Assembly: GCF_009727055.1 (NCBI RefSeq)
Contig: NC_052349.1
Location: 45,034,071 to 45,098,070, forward strand
Source of the DNA: Benincasa hispida
Lineage: Eukaryota; Streptophyta; Magnoliopsida; Cucurbitales; Cucurbitaceae
Direction: 5' to 3'
Length of the DNA: 64,000 nt
Shown in pieces: positions 36,586-48,476 of the stretch (position 1 is the stretch's first letter; every line of letters begins with the position of its first letter). The notes under the pieces were generated by a model. The model did not search any database and was not told the origin of the DNA. It saw only the letters and a list, made by a program, of their open reading frames with translations. A program made the position numbers and the translations under genes.

Positions 36586-38697
36586 TAAGGAACTCTTATA
36601 CAAGAGTACCTATGAGCGGAAGTGGATCTTTCCAATTCATTGTGACAGAATTTTCACATATATATTCAAACATACATATATACATTGATAACACTAAATC
36701 ACTGACATGCTTAAAGGATAAAAACAAGAGACCGAGAGAACATACCAGTTGAACACTTTTCTTAACTTGAAATCTCGCTCTCTTCACAAACGACCTCTCG
36801 CTCTCAGTAGACCAGCAAGTAATCGTTTATATACTCTCCAATCGTCTACCACGAACAGCTCTGCACGAACAACAGCAAATGGGGACGACACCACCACTTG
36901 GAGCCCTCAGTATTCTTGGAGTGAGAATCCAAAGGGTGGGCTTTTGTTCGGATTTGGTAGAGGTGAGGAGGAAAGGTAGTCGTGTACAAAAGATCAAGCA
37001 CGTGGGAGAATGGAAAGACTATCGTATAGTCGGGTGCTTGATCGTTTAGTGCGTGGTACACGATCGTGTAGTAAAAGCTAAGCGATCATCTATACGATCA
37101 TTTAGTTATGCTCAGGCGCTAAGAGATCGTCTATGAAAAGGTAAGCGATTGTTTAGGAAAAGGTGTGTAGGTGTGCGATCGTCTAGTGAATGGTAAGCGT
37201 TATCGTATAGGCTCTCAAACATTATGCGATCAGATGCTTATCACACCATGAGCAATTATGCGTGTCTCTTGCAAAATGAAAACCATTTTCATTTTATTCT
37301 TTACTTACTAGAACTGAATTGAACTTCTCAATAATGCACGAATTCAGAGAAAACGCAGGCCAATTATCTCATAACCGTCCAATTAATAAAATAATAAATA
37401 TAATCATATTATATTCATAACCTATAGTTTGATATCATATATCAACTATAGTGTTTTCTCCTCTACATGACATAAATCATATTTATATCCAATTTCCTTT
37501 AAAATAATATATCTCATACATTTAGTCAATCATATAATATATAATTAACCAGTTCAACTATATCATATATAATCGAACTCCCTCTTGTCAATTTAAACAT
37601 TTCAAACTGACTAAAAAACTTATTCTCAACTTGTATCCAAACTACTAAATGGACCTTATGGACCTATGGCTCGAAGCTTCAACGATACGTGAATAGCTGA
37701 CTAAACTCTTTAGCCACAAGATCCACCATCCGTTAACTGCCAGGCATTCCACTAAAGATCGACAGCTGAACTCTTTTTACCATAGATATATTTTTGTGTC
37801 CATCGGATATAACCAATCATGAGTACGATAACCCTTCACAGATGCTCGTTAGTACAGTTGGGCCAATTTACCGTCTTGCCCCTGTAGTTACATCTCACTC
37901 TTTAAGTACCACTGATCCCTCTAATGAACAATATAACATAGTCCAACTATGTGTGAACATCTCTCGGGCCATAAAATGGTGTGTGGCACCACATCATTCA
38001 AGTCTTGGGATCAGCTCTTAAGGGAGCTATCTATCTACTGCCCCTACTTTGGGGAATGAGTGAATTCCATCTTGTGTAGCTGAGTTTCCGGCTCCCAAAT
38101 TAGACGAATCCCCAAAGTGGAAGGTTTGAGTCGGCAGCCTGGCCACTCACACCCATGTAAATCAAAGGACTGCCCTCAATGGCAGGAGTTCCCAACTTAC
38201 TCAAGATTGAGGTCATATTACCTATGGTCATCCTAGTAAAGTGAAGTCTCTGTCATGAATGGTGAATATAACGAGACATTAACACTTCTGGTCAGGTCTT
38301 ATACAAACTCTTTGTATAGGAAACCCCCCTCGCATGTCCCCTACACGAATGATCAGATCAGTACCATCTGTGACAAATCACAACACTTGTAACTATTCCA
38401 CAAAGCGGGTCGCATCCGTAGTGTTACCACGATAAGGTTTCCCTCCTATATCCATATACTACAGACCATTGTAGTTATCACTTAAGACATGATTCACTTG
38501 TATGTCACCACATACATACTTAAGTTACATAAAGACAACCAGAGATTTTAGTTTATTAGTTTGTGGTAAAGCAAATAAAACATCCAAATGAGCAAAATCA
38601 AGAAGTGAAGTAAATATCATATATTATACATTACAAGCGTTCGTACAAACTGTTTATAAACTACAGGACACGAAACTTTAGGGCATTTAACCCCAAC
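36586..38697 (-). mobile_element. Copia M: LTR in inverted orientation, facing the H/J LTR
   Basis: From TAAGGAACTCTTATACAAGA at 36586 to ..TTTAACCCCAACA at 38697 (TGTTGGGGTTAAATGCC on the minus strand). It abuts, tail to tail, the plus-strand LTR of 34594-36570, so together they form an imperfect inverted repeat of about 4 kb. On the right it is inserted in the RT of copia K after a GAAGA; GAAGG lies just past its other end, a possible but weak target duplication. No internal region is attached: a solo or truncated LTR. Confidence 0.75.
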
Positions 38698-38886
38698 ATC
38701 TTCAAACTTATGTTCCGAGATCCAGAAGCTTACTTTAGTCCATAAATGGACCGATTAAGCCTACAAACCTTTTGCTCTTGACTTTGGGTTATGAATCCTT
38801 CGGGCTACTCTATATAAATGATCTCCTCAAGATTGTCATTCAGAAAGGTAGTCTTGACGTCCATTTGCCAAATCTCATAGTCACAA
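38698..38886 (-). pseudogene. Copia K: middle piece of reverse transcriptase
   Basis: Minus strand [29 protein letters not shown] and KVCRLNRSIYGLK-stop-AS. The piece lies between two insertions: the gypsy solo LTR (starting 38887) and LTR M (ending 38697). The rest of the K RT and RNase H is not in the window. Confidence 0.75.
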
Positions 38887-41423
38887 TGTCACACCCCCTC
38901 CTAATTTACCCTCTTAACCTGTAAGGTGATGTGACGACGGTAGTTACCGACCTACTCGCCAGCACTTACTGCCTATCTTACCTATATAACCTGCTTAAAG
39001 CCTTGTTATGCAATTATGACTTAGCGGCACAATAATCTATAACTTGAACCAGATAAAGCAACTTGTTTACAAACTCAGAAATGACAAACAAAACATACAT
39101 CCAACAAAAAAAACACAAGAACAAATATAATGGGTCCCAAAACATATTCACTAGTCCTTGACTCCTCTCACAACATGTGTACATTATTTTCAAGCTTTAA
39201 CCTAAGCTTTCTCCTTCCTAGTCGAGTCTTGAGTAGCAAGCAGCAACAGGTTCAACCTCGGGGAATCTGACCACTACCTGGAAAAAAGAAAAACATTGAG
39301 AAATGGTGAGTTGGTTGCCCAGCGAGTGACTTATAGAAAAACAGCTCGTCTCACGCATTTCATACACATATTAAACATGTAGACATGCTGAAATCGGACT
39401 CAAGAAACTTTCGTAGAAACATACATTAAACATACATCATATTTTGTACATATTAACAAACCTTAGTTGAGAACAAGCATTCATAGCTCAAGCTCCCAAT
39501 GTCCATTCATGGCCATGAAATCCATACTTCGGTCCCATTATAATGAACTGTGGCCAGGAGACCCATACTTCGGCCTCTCATACTAAACTACCTACGTGCA
39601 CGTGGTAATAACTAAGTACCGTCAACATCTTAGGTACTTCCTCGGATACCTTCTATACCTTCGACATCCGGCTTATTAGAATCGTACCATTCATAGAAAA
39701 CATGTGTAAATAAAGCTTTAAGCATAGCATCATCCGGCTTATTAGAATCGTACCATTCATAGAAAACATGTGTAAATAAAGCTTTAAGCATAGCATTTAC
39801 CTAAATTTCACTATAAATGCATTGTCCCATTTCAAAATGCATGTTTCATGAAATATAAACACTTAGCTTTTACAATACTTAACATTAAGCCTTAACATGC
39901 GCTAAAACTAGTAAAACTTACTTAAATAACTTGAAACGTCATACTTAAGAAATTCTATGCAATCTCAAATATCATATGTATAAACTTTAGTTGCTTGGAA
40001 AACACATAAACCTTAGCATGAAATTCATTTGGAACGCATGACTTTTAATATATAAAGTTTTGAAGACATTTAGTCACTCACGAGTCTTTAGGCTTGTTTT
40101 TTTAGGCTTGGTAGGCTTCTCCAATGGGCATTGCTCCAATACACAAGAATAATAATTTAGCTACTACCTTGGTTTCCCTTTTGGGACTACTATTTTCAAC
40201 CAAGCTCACATTTATTCCTTTCGCTTTCAATTGTTCGTAACTTACCTTAAAGCGTCAAGTACTTAGTTGAATTTAAAAGGGCTTAAACTTCATATGGTCG
40301 CCTCCTTTCTAATGCCCATACCTAATACTTAGTAGGATTTCTAGGGTGTCAAACTCATGTTTAGTAAGTAATTGCCTGCGTCCAACAAATTTCAGATTCA
40401 ATTTCTAATGTCAACAACTCGAAATCCATAACTCATTTTAAGAAAATTCCTTTTTCAATCATGCTCAGAATTGTGTTAACAATGTTATCTCAAAATATCA
40501 GTGTAAAACTCCTCGTGGTTTAATCTGGGACTTTAAATATTCCTCAATGGCCCTAATCCACATAGCTGTTTGCTTGTTCAATAATTTCTAGGTTTAACTT
40601 CCAAAATATGTAACTCAAACCCCAAATCTTATCTTGCAAAAGTTCCTTCTACAAACTTACTTATAATGGTGATAAACAATATTACCTTAAATTTTTAGCT
40701 TCAAATTTCATGTGCTTCGACCTGGATCTTAAATTCTTCATTGATGGCTCGAATTTTCCCTAAAACAAAACCCTTCGCTACTTCCTTCCTTCTCCGACCT
40801 TCTTCCGGTGAGACTTCCTTCTAATGGCTCGACTTTAGAAACTAGACTCACAGAGCTTTCCAATGGTACCAAGATTTCTTGATTTTCCCAGAGGAATTGT
40901 CCAAATCGAGCTTTTAAATTCCCTTTTTCTTTTTATACCACAGCCCAACCTTCTGCATAAAATCTCCTTAAGCCACCACGCCCATTAGTGGAGATTAAGG
41001 GCCAAAATTAAGCCAACTGTCTAGATTAATTAGGGTTTAAAGCTGATCACTCATGCAACACTCAATACTCAATGCTCGATGTCAATGCACGATCCTTCCT
41101 CTGCCACACATACTCGATGCACGATCCTTCCTCAGTCGCACATATTCAATGCTCAATGGCATTTACTTGATGTCTGCCTTGTGCTTACGTGATGCTTAGC
41201 CACCATTTTTACGACCAACACTTAGCCAAAATTTATTTTTGCAAGGCTAGCTTAATAAGTACCCAAGAGCCAAGTTTCCCATGCTTAAACATTTTCCTTC
41301 TTCAAATCCTATCCTTTAACCATTTCCCATAATTCCAAAGTAACTTAAATATTTAACCCCTTTACTTTACTAAACTCACAAAAAAACATATTTAAAAAGG
41401 GAAAGTAGGGTTCATGTTTTACA
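38887..41423 (-). mobile_element. Solo LTR of a Ty3-gypsy element inserted in copia K
   Basis: Starts TGTCACACCCCC and ends GTTTTACA, a 2.5-kb LTR with TG..CA ends. The flanks are CACAA (38882-38886) and TATAA (41424-41428). Taking out the block restores the RT order (VMLKSI.. to ..YDYEIWQ) seen unbroken at 8700-8765. No primer site, polypurine tract or gypsy coding sequence lies inside, so it is a solo LTR. A 66-bp unit is tandemly repeated at 39665-39796. It shares CTACGTGCACGTGG and the GATACC..GAAGG blocks, in inverse orientation, with the gypsy piece at 11593. Confidence 0.75.
39665..39796. repeat. 66-bp perfect tandem duplication within the gypsy LTR
   Basis: 39665-39730 and 39731-39796 are identical by eye, each starting CATCCGGCTTATTAGAATCG. 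Either a recent slippage or an assembly duplication. Confidence 0.8.
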
Positions 41424-42900
41424 TATAATATGAGACATGGACAAAAGGAATCAAATAGACTTCAGCATGACAACAGGTGAGAAAGCCTTCTCATAGTCGA
41501 CTCCCTCAACTTGGGTATAACCCTTTGCCACTAATCTAGCCTTGAAGGTTTGCACCTTTCCATTAGCACCCTGTTTTCTCTTGTAGATCCATTTGGAACC
41601 TATAGGTTTAACCCCATCAAGTAGATCTACAAGATCCCAAACCGAATTGAAGTGCATAGACTCCATTTCGAGATCCAAAGTTTTGATCCACTTATCTTTG
41701 TCAACATTCTTCATTGCCTTCTTGTAAGACAGTGGATCCTCAACATCTTCGTCTGGTACCATAGCTAAAATTTTTGTTAAACCCATGTAACGGACAGGTG
41801 GGTATGCAACCCTCCCACTGTGTCGAGGCTTCTTCAACACTTGAGGTGGATTTGACCTACTAGATGATCCAACTTCAACAACTCTTGTTGAGGTGTTGGG
41901 TTCTTCAACAACTCTTGTTGAAGGTTCATTAGATTTCTTGGAAAGTTCATTCAACACAACCTTTCTATGGGGCTTGGGCTCTTTTATGTGGTATTCTTCC
42001 ATAAAAGTAGCGTTTGTCGACACAAACACTTTATTTTCTTTAGAGTCGAAGAAGAAACCACCTCTCGTTCCTTTGGAGTAGCCTACAAATAGGCACAATT
42101 TTGAACGAGGTTCCAGTTTCTTAGGATTTACCTTAAGAAAATATGTTGGACAACCCCATATTTTGAAATGATGTAAACTAGCATTATGACCATTCCATAA
42201 CTCCAAAGGTGTTCTTGTAACACTTTTGGATGGAACACAATTCAAAATATACACTGCAACCTGTATTACAAAACCCCAAAAAGAATCAAGTAAGGAAGCA
42301 TAACGCATCATAGACCAAACCATGTCCAACAGGGTTCAATTTCTCCTTTCTGATACACCATTCTACTGAAATGTACCAGATGCTAAGAGTTAGGATATAA
42401 TTCCATGCTCTATTAAATAGTTCTGGAATGTTAGATCCGAAAACTCTCCACCCCAATCAAATCAAAATGTCTTAATTGTTTTATTTAATGTATTTTCAAC
42501 TTCTGCCTTGAACTCTTTGAACTTTTCAAATGATTCAGACTTATGCTGCATTAAATAAACATACTCACATCTTGAATAATCATCAGTAAAGGTGATGAAA
42601 TAACCCTCATCTTTGTTTTACATTCATTGTTGTGTTTGAATGTATTAGCTCTAAGGGTCCTTTGGCCTGTGACCTTTTCCAGTAAAAGATCTTTTAATCA
42701 TTTCACCTTCAAGGCATGACTCACACACTGATAAAGAATTTTCTTCTAACTCGCTGAGAAGTCCATTCTTCACTAACCTCTCAATCCTATTGAGATTGAT
42801 GTGTCCTAATCTCATGTGCCAAAGTTGGGCATTTTCTCCAGAAGAAATTCTAAGTCTTTTATTTTGAGTTACCGTAGTTTTAAATATTTCAGTGTTATGG
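41424..42900 (-). pseudogene. Copia K: integrase and start of reverse transcriptase
   Basis: Long open stretch 42329-41451 (293 codons): MDMVWSMMRYASLLDSFWGF, NCVPSKSVTRTPLELWNGHN, CLFVGYSKGTRGGFFFDSKE, the FMEEYHIKEPKPHRKVVLNE tail, STRVVE linker, RT start [36 protein letters not shown] and [10 protein letters not shown]. Upstream (42900-42340) GAG-pre-integrase and the integrase core are frameshifted, with the TDDYSRC- and ESCLEGEMIK-type segments and a stop in the PQQNG part. The RT continues at 38886. Confidence 0.85.
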
Positions 42901-44162
42901 AGGTAGTTGCTAACGATCTTAGCACATAAAGATTATTTTCCAGTTCAGCAGAACAAATATTGACAATATTCTTTGAAATAAACACTTTATTTATAGAGAA
43001 ATATATACAATAACTTCATTCTAATAAAAACTTTACAGAAATTAAGTTCATCTTCAAACCAGGAACTATATGTATATTTTCTTGCAAAATATATTTATTA
43101 TGTAAAGTAATTAGAGACCTCCCACTGCCACAGCTGAGACGATGTGCTCAATTTCAACCTGCATCGTCATCTCCCTAGCTTCTAGTTGCCACCAGGAACT
43201 AATTCCATGAAATGAAGAACAAACATAGTTAGTGGTGTCCGAATCAATTATCCAGGCCGAAATCATCGTTCTCCACTAAATAAGATTCTAAAACAAGCAA
43301 ATCATATTTACCTTACTAGGTTTTCTTCTTTTTTGCTTAGTATTTGGGATAGTTCCTCTTCTAATGACCCTCTTGGTTGCAATGGGAACATATTCCCTTT
43401 GCAACCTTGGCTTTCTTACCCTTTTGGGCAGTAACTTAGGTTTGCTTTCCCTTTTCCACCTTTCTTCTTCTTCCACTTTTTGGTGTCGGAAGAATAAGGC
43501 ACGGACTTTGTCCTAGAGGTCGAACCTCTGTGGAACTTCTTAGAGGATGAAGCAATATTTGCTTTACCTTTATGTTCCTTGGTTTTTATCAAGGATTGGA
43601 AGGTCTGTAGCTCATTGAGCAAAGTGGTTAGATTGTAGTTAATAGTATTGCTACGAAACTGTAGGAAACTTTCAGGTAAAGATTCCTGAATGAAGTTAAT
43701 CTAACTGGCTTCATGAATGGTGAACCCATTCATCTCTGCGACATTGAAGTGGATCATCATGTTGAGAACATGTTATCGAACAAATGCCCCTTCTTGCATA
43801 CGGGTATTGAAGATGTGTTTGAGAGAATCATGCCTGAGTTGTGCGGATGGTTGTCCGAACATTCCCCTTAAGGACTCTATAATCTCATGAGCCGTGAGTA
43901 TGGAATCATGCTTATTGGCCAAGACTTCGAAAAGGCTTATCAAGATGTACACTCGGGCCTTCTCGTTTGCCCGTGTCCATTGCTCGTATTCTTCTCGAAC
44001 ATTTTGAGCAACATAAAGAGCTAGAATGGGAGGACAATCCTCCATTAGGACAAAACAGAGGTCATCGATGATTAGGATTATATTGACTGTGTTTTTCCAA
44101 GAAGTGTAATTTTCGCCTGTTAATTTGTCAGTGGCAAGTAAATTAAGCATTGCGAAAGTCAT
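42901..44162 (-). pseudogene. Copia K: gag and protease
   Basis: Gag starts at the ATG at 44162 and is open to 43773: MLNLLATDKLTGENYTSWKN, LIIDDLCFVLMEDCPPI, EQWTRANEKARVYIL, IIESLRGMFGQPSAQLRHDS. A frameshifted second part (43622-43288) has LLNELQTFQSLIKTKEH and Lys-rich linkers; the zinc knuckle (PIATKR-like) has lost its Cys pattern. Protease remnants (DSDTTNY-like near 43240, then VVSAVAV-like) follow with stops. This is the best N-terminal gag in the window. Confidence 0.8.
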
Positions 44163-46196
44163 ATTGAAATAAGTTTGTCGAAACCATATAAATTATTTAT
44201 ATTAGTCTATTTGCAATAAACTACTTAAGACAGACCAATCAATTTTAGCAAAATAGTCTAATGTACCCTAAATGACATCATTTTGCAATGATGTTTCAGT
44301 GAGGTAGGATAAAAGCCACCGTAGGGTGATCAGGTGTCCATTCACTGGAATGAGACAATCTCAACCAATAGATAGAACAACTCATTGTTACCGTAACTAT
44401 CAGCCACCATTGTTCAATCCAAAAATTGTTAAACTCGCTTAACGTTTCTTGTAAGTATAAACCCTCATTTTAGATTCTAAAGTTTCACCCCAATGAGCCA
44501 ACCGTAGGGAAAAACCGATTGGGACATGATACTAAAGTAACCCTATCCATTTATGGAGTTTGAATAAAGCGTCATGTAAAAATGCTACCCTTTAGGTAGA
44601 CACTCAAGGTGTCACGAGGTCATGCATGAAACTTTACTTCAAACTAGTGAAAGAGACTGAGAGTGTGTTGTCACACATCCCCTCCCACTTACTATAAACA
44701 CTCTCTCTATTCACCTTGATATTGATCTATACAAATGTCATCCGTAGGGGGACACTCAAGGTGCCTTGAGGCCGAGTATAAATATCATGGTGTGAATTTT
44801 TAGGGAGAAATGTGAAGAGGAAAAATGAAGTATCATATACCCCATTTTCCTCCCACTGAGTGTTTTATCTAGGTTAATTAACTTAGGAAATTTCAGCTAC
44901 TAATTTAATTAAGTGAATGTTTAATTTACTAAAATCAACACTTGCCTTTGGATAGTTAAACAATTTTGATTAAGGTCTATTAAACACCTTAACAAATTTT
45001 AATCAAACATTGCATGCTTGTAACAAATCAATATAATTCACCTTTCCAGGTAAGTTCCCAAGTAGGGGTGTTACATTTCCGTCAACGTAAATATACCAGC
45101 GTAGACAAAACTAGCCTTAGACAAAAGATCCCTTATAGCCTAAATCGATTAAAAGATTAAACTTAGAATTCTAATCTCATAGAAAAGTGATCTTAGGTCT
45201 ATCTGAATCATGTTTTAAAACAATTTTAAAATATGATCTTAACTTAAGGTTTGCATGCAATTCTGAATTATTGATTTAATTTCTAATTTCATTTAATTAT
45301 AAACCAATGAAATAAATAAAAACATACATTGCATGTTAAGCATACTTGGGTAATATTAACAATTATAAATTACCCTAAAATGGTTATATGCTTCATGCAA
45401 TTCCATTTCATTACTAACATATATAACAATTATATAATATGGTAATAAAATAAACTCTAACATACATCCATACGTATATTCAACCATATAAATGATGCAC
45501 GATATTAAATGCATAACCTATGGTGGGATTTAATACCATATGACATACAATATGCATGTATATATATCATACATCAAATGCATAATTAATAAACAAAAAA
45601 TTATTGGACCAGGATTGGATACTAAACAAATTAATTAAATTAATATAACTCTTATATTAATTTAATTAACCAAAGAAACTAACTATTGCAAGAATAATTA
45701 TCAACTAGTTAAAAAACAAGTGAACCAAGTCTTGAACCACTCAAACCGAACCATCCAGCCTTCGAACCGGACCCGAATCGCTCAAACTGATAGAATCAAG
45801 TGAGTCACGAACCGAACCGGACTAAAGTTGGTTGGTTCTTTCTGCCTCGAAGCGTTGCAATGCTGCGGTATAGTCCCTATTGTATAATCGCGTTCTCCAC
45901 CGTTTCTCCGCCGAATTTGGTCCCATTTTCTCTAGACCGGCACGGAAAACACACGAACGACTCAAGGACTTAATAGTTACAGATTCTATTGCAAAAATAT
46001 GCCCAAAAAATCTTTATATACCAAAAAGTAAATTCAAAGCAATAATCAACAGTGTCAATCCCGAAATTATCCAATAATTTCAAAAAACCATAAAAAAACA
46101 ATCATCACATGAAAATTTGACAAATTGCTTAAATCTCACCATGAATGGTAAAAATGATTCTGGAAAAATAGGAAAAATTAAGATCAAAATCAATTG
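44163..46196 (-). mobile_element. Copia K: untranslated leader
   Basis: Same plan as in copia A and F: two GTAG(G)GGGACACTCAAGGTG motifs (44595-44625, 44745-44770), CTAATCTCAT and TTATTGATTT landmarks, and TATATAACAATTATATAATATGG repeats. The CGATCG cluster of the other leaders is absent; instead 45720-45880 holds repeated GAACCGAAC-type pieces. The small open stretch at 45880-46077 has no recognisable domain. Confidence 0.65.
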
Positions 46197-46207
46197 CTCT
46201 GATACCA
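46197..46207 (-). promoter_or_regulatory. Primer-binding site of copia K
   Basis: Minus strand TGGTATCAGAG followed by C at 46196, two bases inside the LTR end at 46210; initiator tRNA-Met type, unmutated. Confidence 0.85.
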
Positions 46208-46209
46208 AT

Positions 46210-46669
46210 TGAATGATCCAATTAAGGCCATTTAGCAGAAGCAGATTGTCTCAATTTTTTCAAATTTCACAGAACATTAAATTTATAACAAACATAAACA
46301 AAATTACGCATCTAACAAATAAAATAAAGCATGTTAGAACAAATAAAAAGAAAAAGAAGAAAGGTTTAGAACCCTAACTTTTGAAGATCTAATCTTCACG
46401 TGAAATTCCCTCGGACGAAAATAAAATAACATAAAATAAATTTATTTATTTATTTAATAAATAATTTAATATATATTCATATGATAACTACCTTATCATA
46501 TAATATATATTAAACTATATGTTATATCAAATATAACATATAACCTATAATTTTAATAATGTATCATATACAATATAACCTATAGTTTCCTTTCACTCAC
46601 CAATGACTTTTAATATAAATTACATGTATATTAAATTTAATCATATTAATCCAATACATACAATTAATA
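46210..46669 (-). mobile_element. Copia K: 5' LTR, cut by the adapter
   Basis: Begins TGAATGATCCAATTAAGG beside the primer site and runs through AT-rich sequence of the LTR type (AACCTATAGTTT, TTTAATATAAATT) until it meets the synthetic adapter at 46670. The remaining 1 kb or more expected of the LTR, including its TGTTGGG end, is not found beyond it. Confidence 0.7.
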
Positions 46670-46707
46670 CTGTCTCTTATACACATCTAGATGTGTATAA
46701 GAGACAG
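46670..46707. other. Nextera mate-pair junction adapter (two inverted Tn5 mosaic ends) left in the assembly
   Basis: 46670-46688 reads CTGTCTCTTATACACATCT and 46689-46707 is its exact reverse complement, AGATGTGTATAAGAGACAG. Both are the synthetic 19-bp hyperactive Tn5 mosaic end. Back to back they are the circularisation junction of Nextera mate-pair libraries. Not plant DNA. Its translation (YTHLDVYKRQ) is a known contamination signature in predicted proteins. Confidence 0.98.
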
Positions 46708-48152
46708 ATACTAAATAATATAATATATCAAATATATTATAATAATTATATCATATATTGGAGTTTCCTTATAAAATATTTTTAGTTTATTTTGATAAAA
46801 GTATGCCCGATATTATATGCATCATTTAGAAAATAATCGAAATCCCTGGAATAATAGATAATCAAATGTTTGTATATAGTTGGTAGTTTTTTTCTTAAAT
46901 ATATCTTTATACATCAACAAATTTCGTTCCTAATGGGAGATGGTAAATGGGATACAGGGTACTTAAAAGGACAATTTGGGCATAACACCTTGCAACTACC
47001 CCAATGGCAACACCCTTATTTCAAAATTTAGGCTTTTTTTTTTAAGAATATGTTAAGAAATAGACCTTTTTCAAATCTCCTCCCCCATTTTAGACACGTG
47101 ATACCGTTTCTTTAAAGTTAACCATAGAGATAACCCAACTTAGGATTCTAAGTTATGTTTAACAGACAGATCGATCTCTGGACAACTCAATTATTGCATT
47201 AAAATTTTGATCTCTCACCCATTTTAAGGATGATGTGAGAGGGCAATTGTGGTCTTAGGTAAGCATTGTGCTTTTAATAGTTTCTACAAGTGGTTAAATG
47301 GTTATTTGTGGAAATAGCATATACGATGCTCTTTATAGAGATTACAAATGTGAGTGTGAATGGATCATTTCTAAAATACTCATGAGACCATATAGTGTTT
47401 ACAGTCAAAATGAACACAGATTATGAGGGTAAACTCTATCATAATGAAAAACTGCGTGACTTCTAGTGACCTGGTTTACTCTAAAATGATTGACAATTCA
47501 AGGTATCAAGTCCATCGATTAACCAAGTAAACTTCATCAATGTGCAATAGAGAAAGTTCAAAGTTTTTACTACTTATCTTGATGCAAGTTCTTCATTGAG
47601 AAATACTAAACGTTTTCTTTTATCTTTAATCTTGATTTGTCAACTTACTATTTATTGGGAATTTATTGGAATAAATTATATGTGACTCTTTGTTAAGAGT
47701 TGCATCCTTTTAATTCCACAAGTTGGGTTCTTTTATGAACATATGCATCTTTTCATGGTTAACCATGTTGAAAAAAGGACATGACTATTCAAACGGTCAC
47801 AAATTAGTCTATAAATATAACATTTCTTCAAATTGACTTTTCCTGTTTTCCGCTGTCATTTTTCTTTCTAAAAAATTCTCTCAATTTTGTTGGAGTTGAA
47901 TATATGTACAAAAATTCTCTCCTCCCACCCACATACTTGCCATGCTACTACTCAAGTAATTTAGAGAAAAATTCCTTATTGCCACGAAATTATCATCGGA
48001 TCAAGAACAACCGCTGTCATTCATAAGGTAGGATCTTCACATAGCTTGGAGTTTTTCAATATGTTCTAATTTTAAATGAAATTTGACATTTCATAATGGA
48101 TTGATGTTATGTTGCATCTTAAATTTGCTTCAATTGTCCGTAGGTTTGGGGT
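46708..48152. other. Intergenic stretch, possible decayed LTR
   Basis: No credible coding region. From about 47200 to 48030 the texture is LTR-like: GACTTCTAGTGACCTGG, GAGACCATATAGTGTTTACA, a TCTATAAATATAAC box at 47810 and a CT-rich stretch after it. No terminal pair, primer site or second copy is visible, so it is not called as an element. 46708-46800 may be the far side of the mate-pair joint. Confidence 0.3.
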
Positions 48153-48476
48153 AAGGGCACGTTCGGTTTTAAATTTAGGAGTTTAGTTATTCAATATAAA
48201 AGATTTGTTGGATTGAATACCGAATAGATATTTTTTTAAAATTATTTTAAAACTCTTTTAATAAACAAATATGACTATTTTCAAATAAAGAAAATAAGTC
48301 AATTTATTTATAAATATAGCAAAATATTATTATCTATCAGTCATAGACCGCGATAGATATGTCTATCGCGGTCTATCAACAATGATATTTTACTATATTT
48401 GAAACTATTTTCAGCAGTTTTACCATTTAAAACAATCTTCCTTTAAAATATACTTTGAGCAGTTAAATCAAACACG
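48153..48476. mobile_element. MITE with a nested hairpin element
   Basis: The left end GGGCACGTTCGGTTTTAAA and the right end (other strand) GGCGTGTTTGATTTAAC are similar inverted ends. Inside lies a second, tighter inverted repeat: AAATATAGCAAAATATTA near 48313 against TTCAAATATAGTAAAATATC on the other strand near 48405. No coding capacity. Confidence 0.5.
48343..48376. repeat. Perfect 15-bp hairpin with a 4-base loop
   Basis: ATAGACCGCGATAGA (48343-48357), loop TATG, then TCTATCGCGGTCTAT (48362-48376). It is the core of a longer, imperfect inverted repeat reaching from about 48311 to 48405. Confidence 0.9.

Noticed and set aside
46603..46785. 60-codon open frame containing VSYTHLDVYKRQ
   Set aside because: It reads through the Nextera adapter; this peptide is a known contamination signature.
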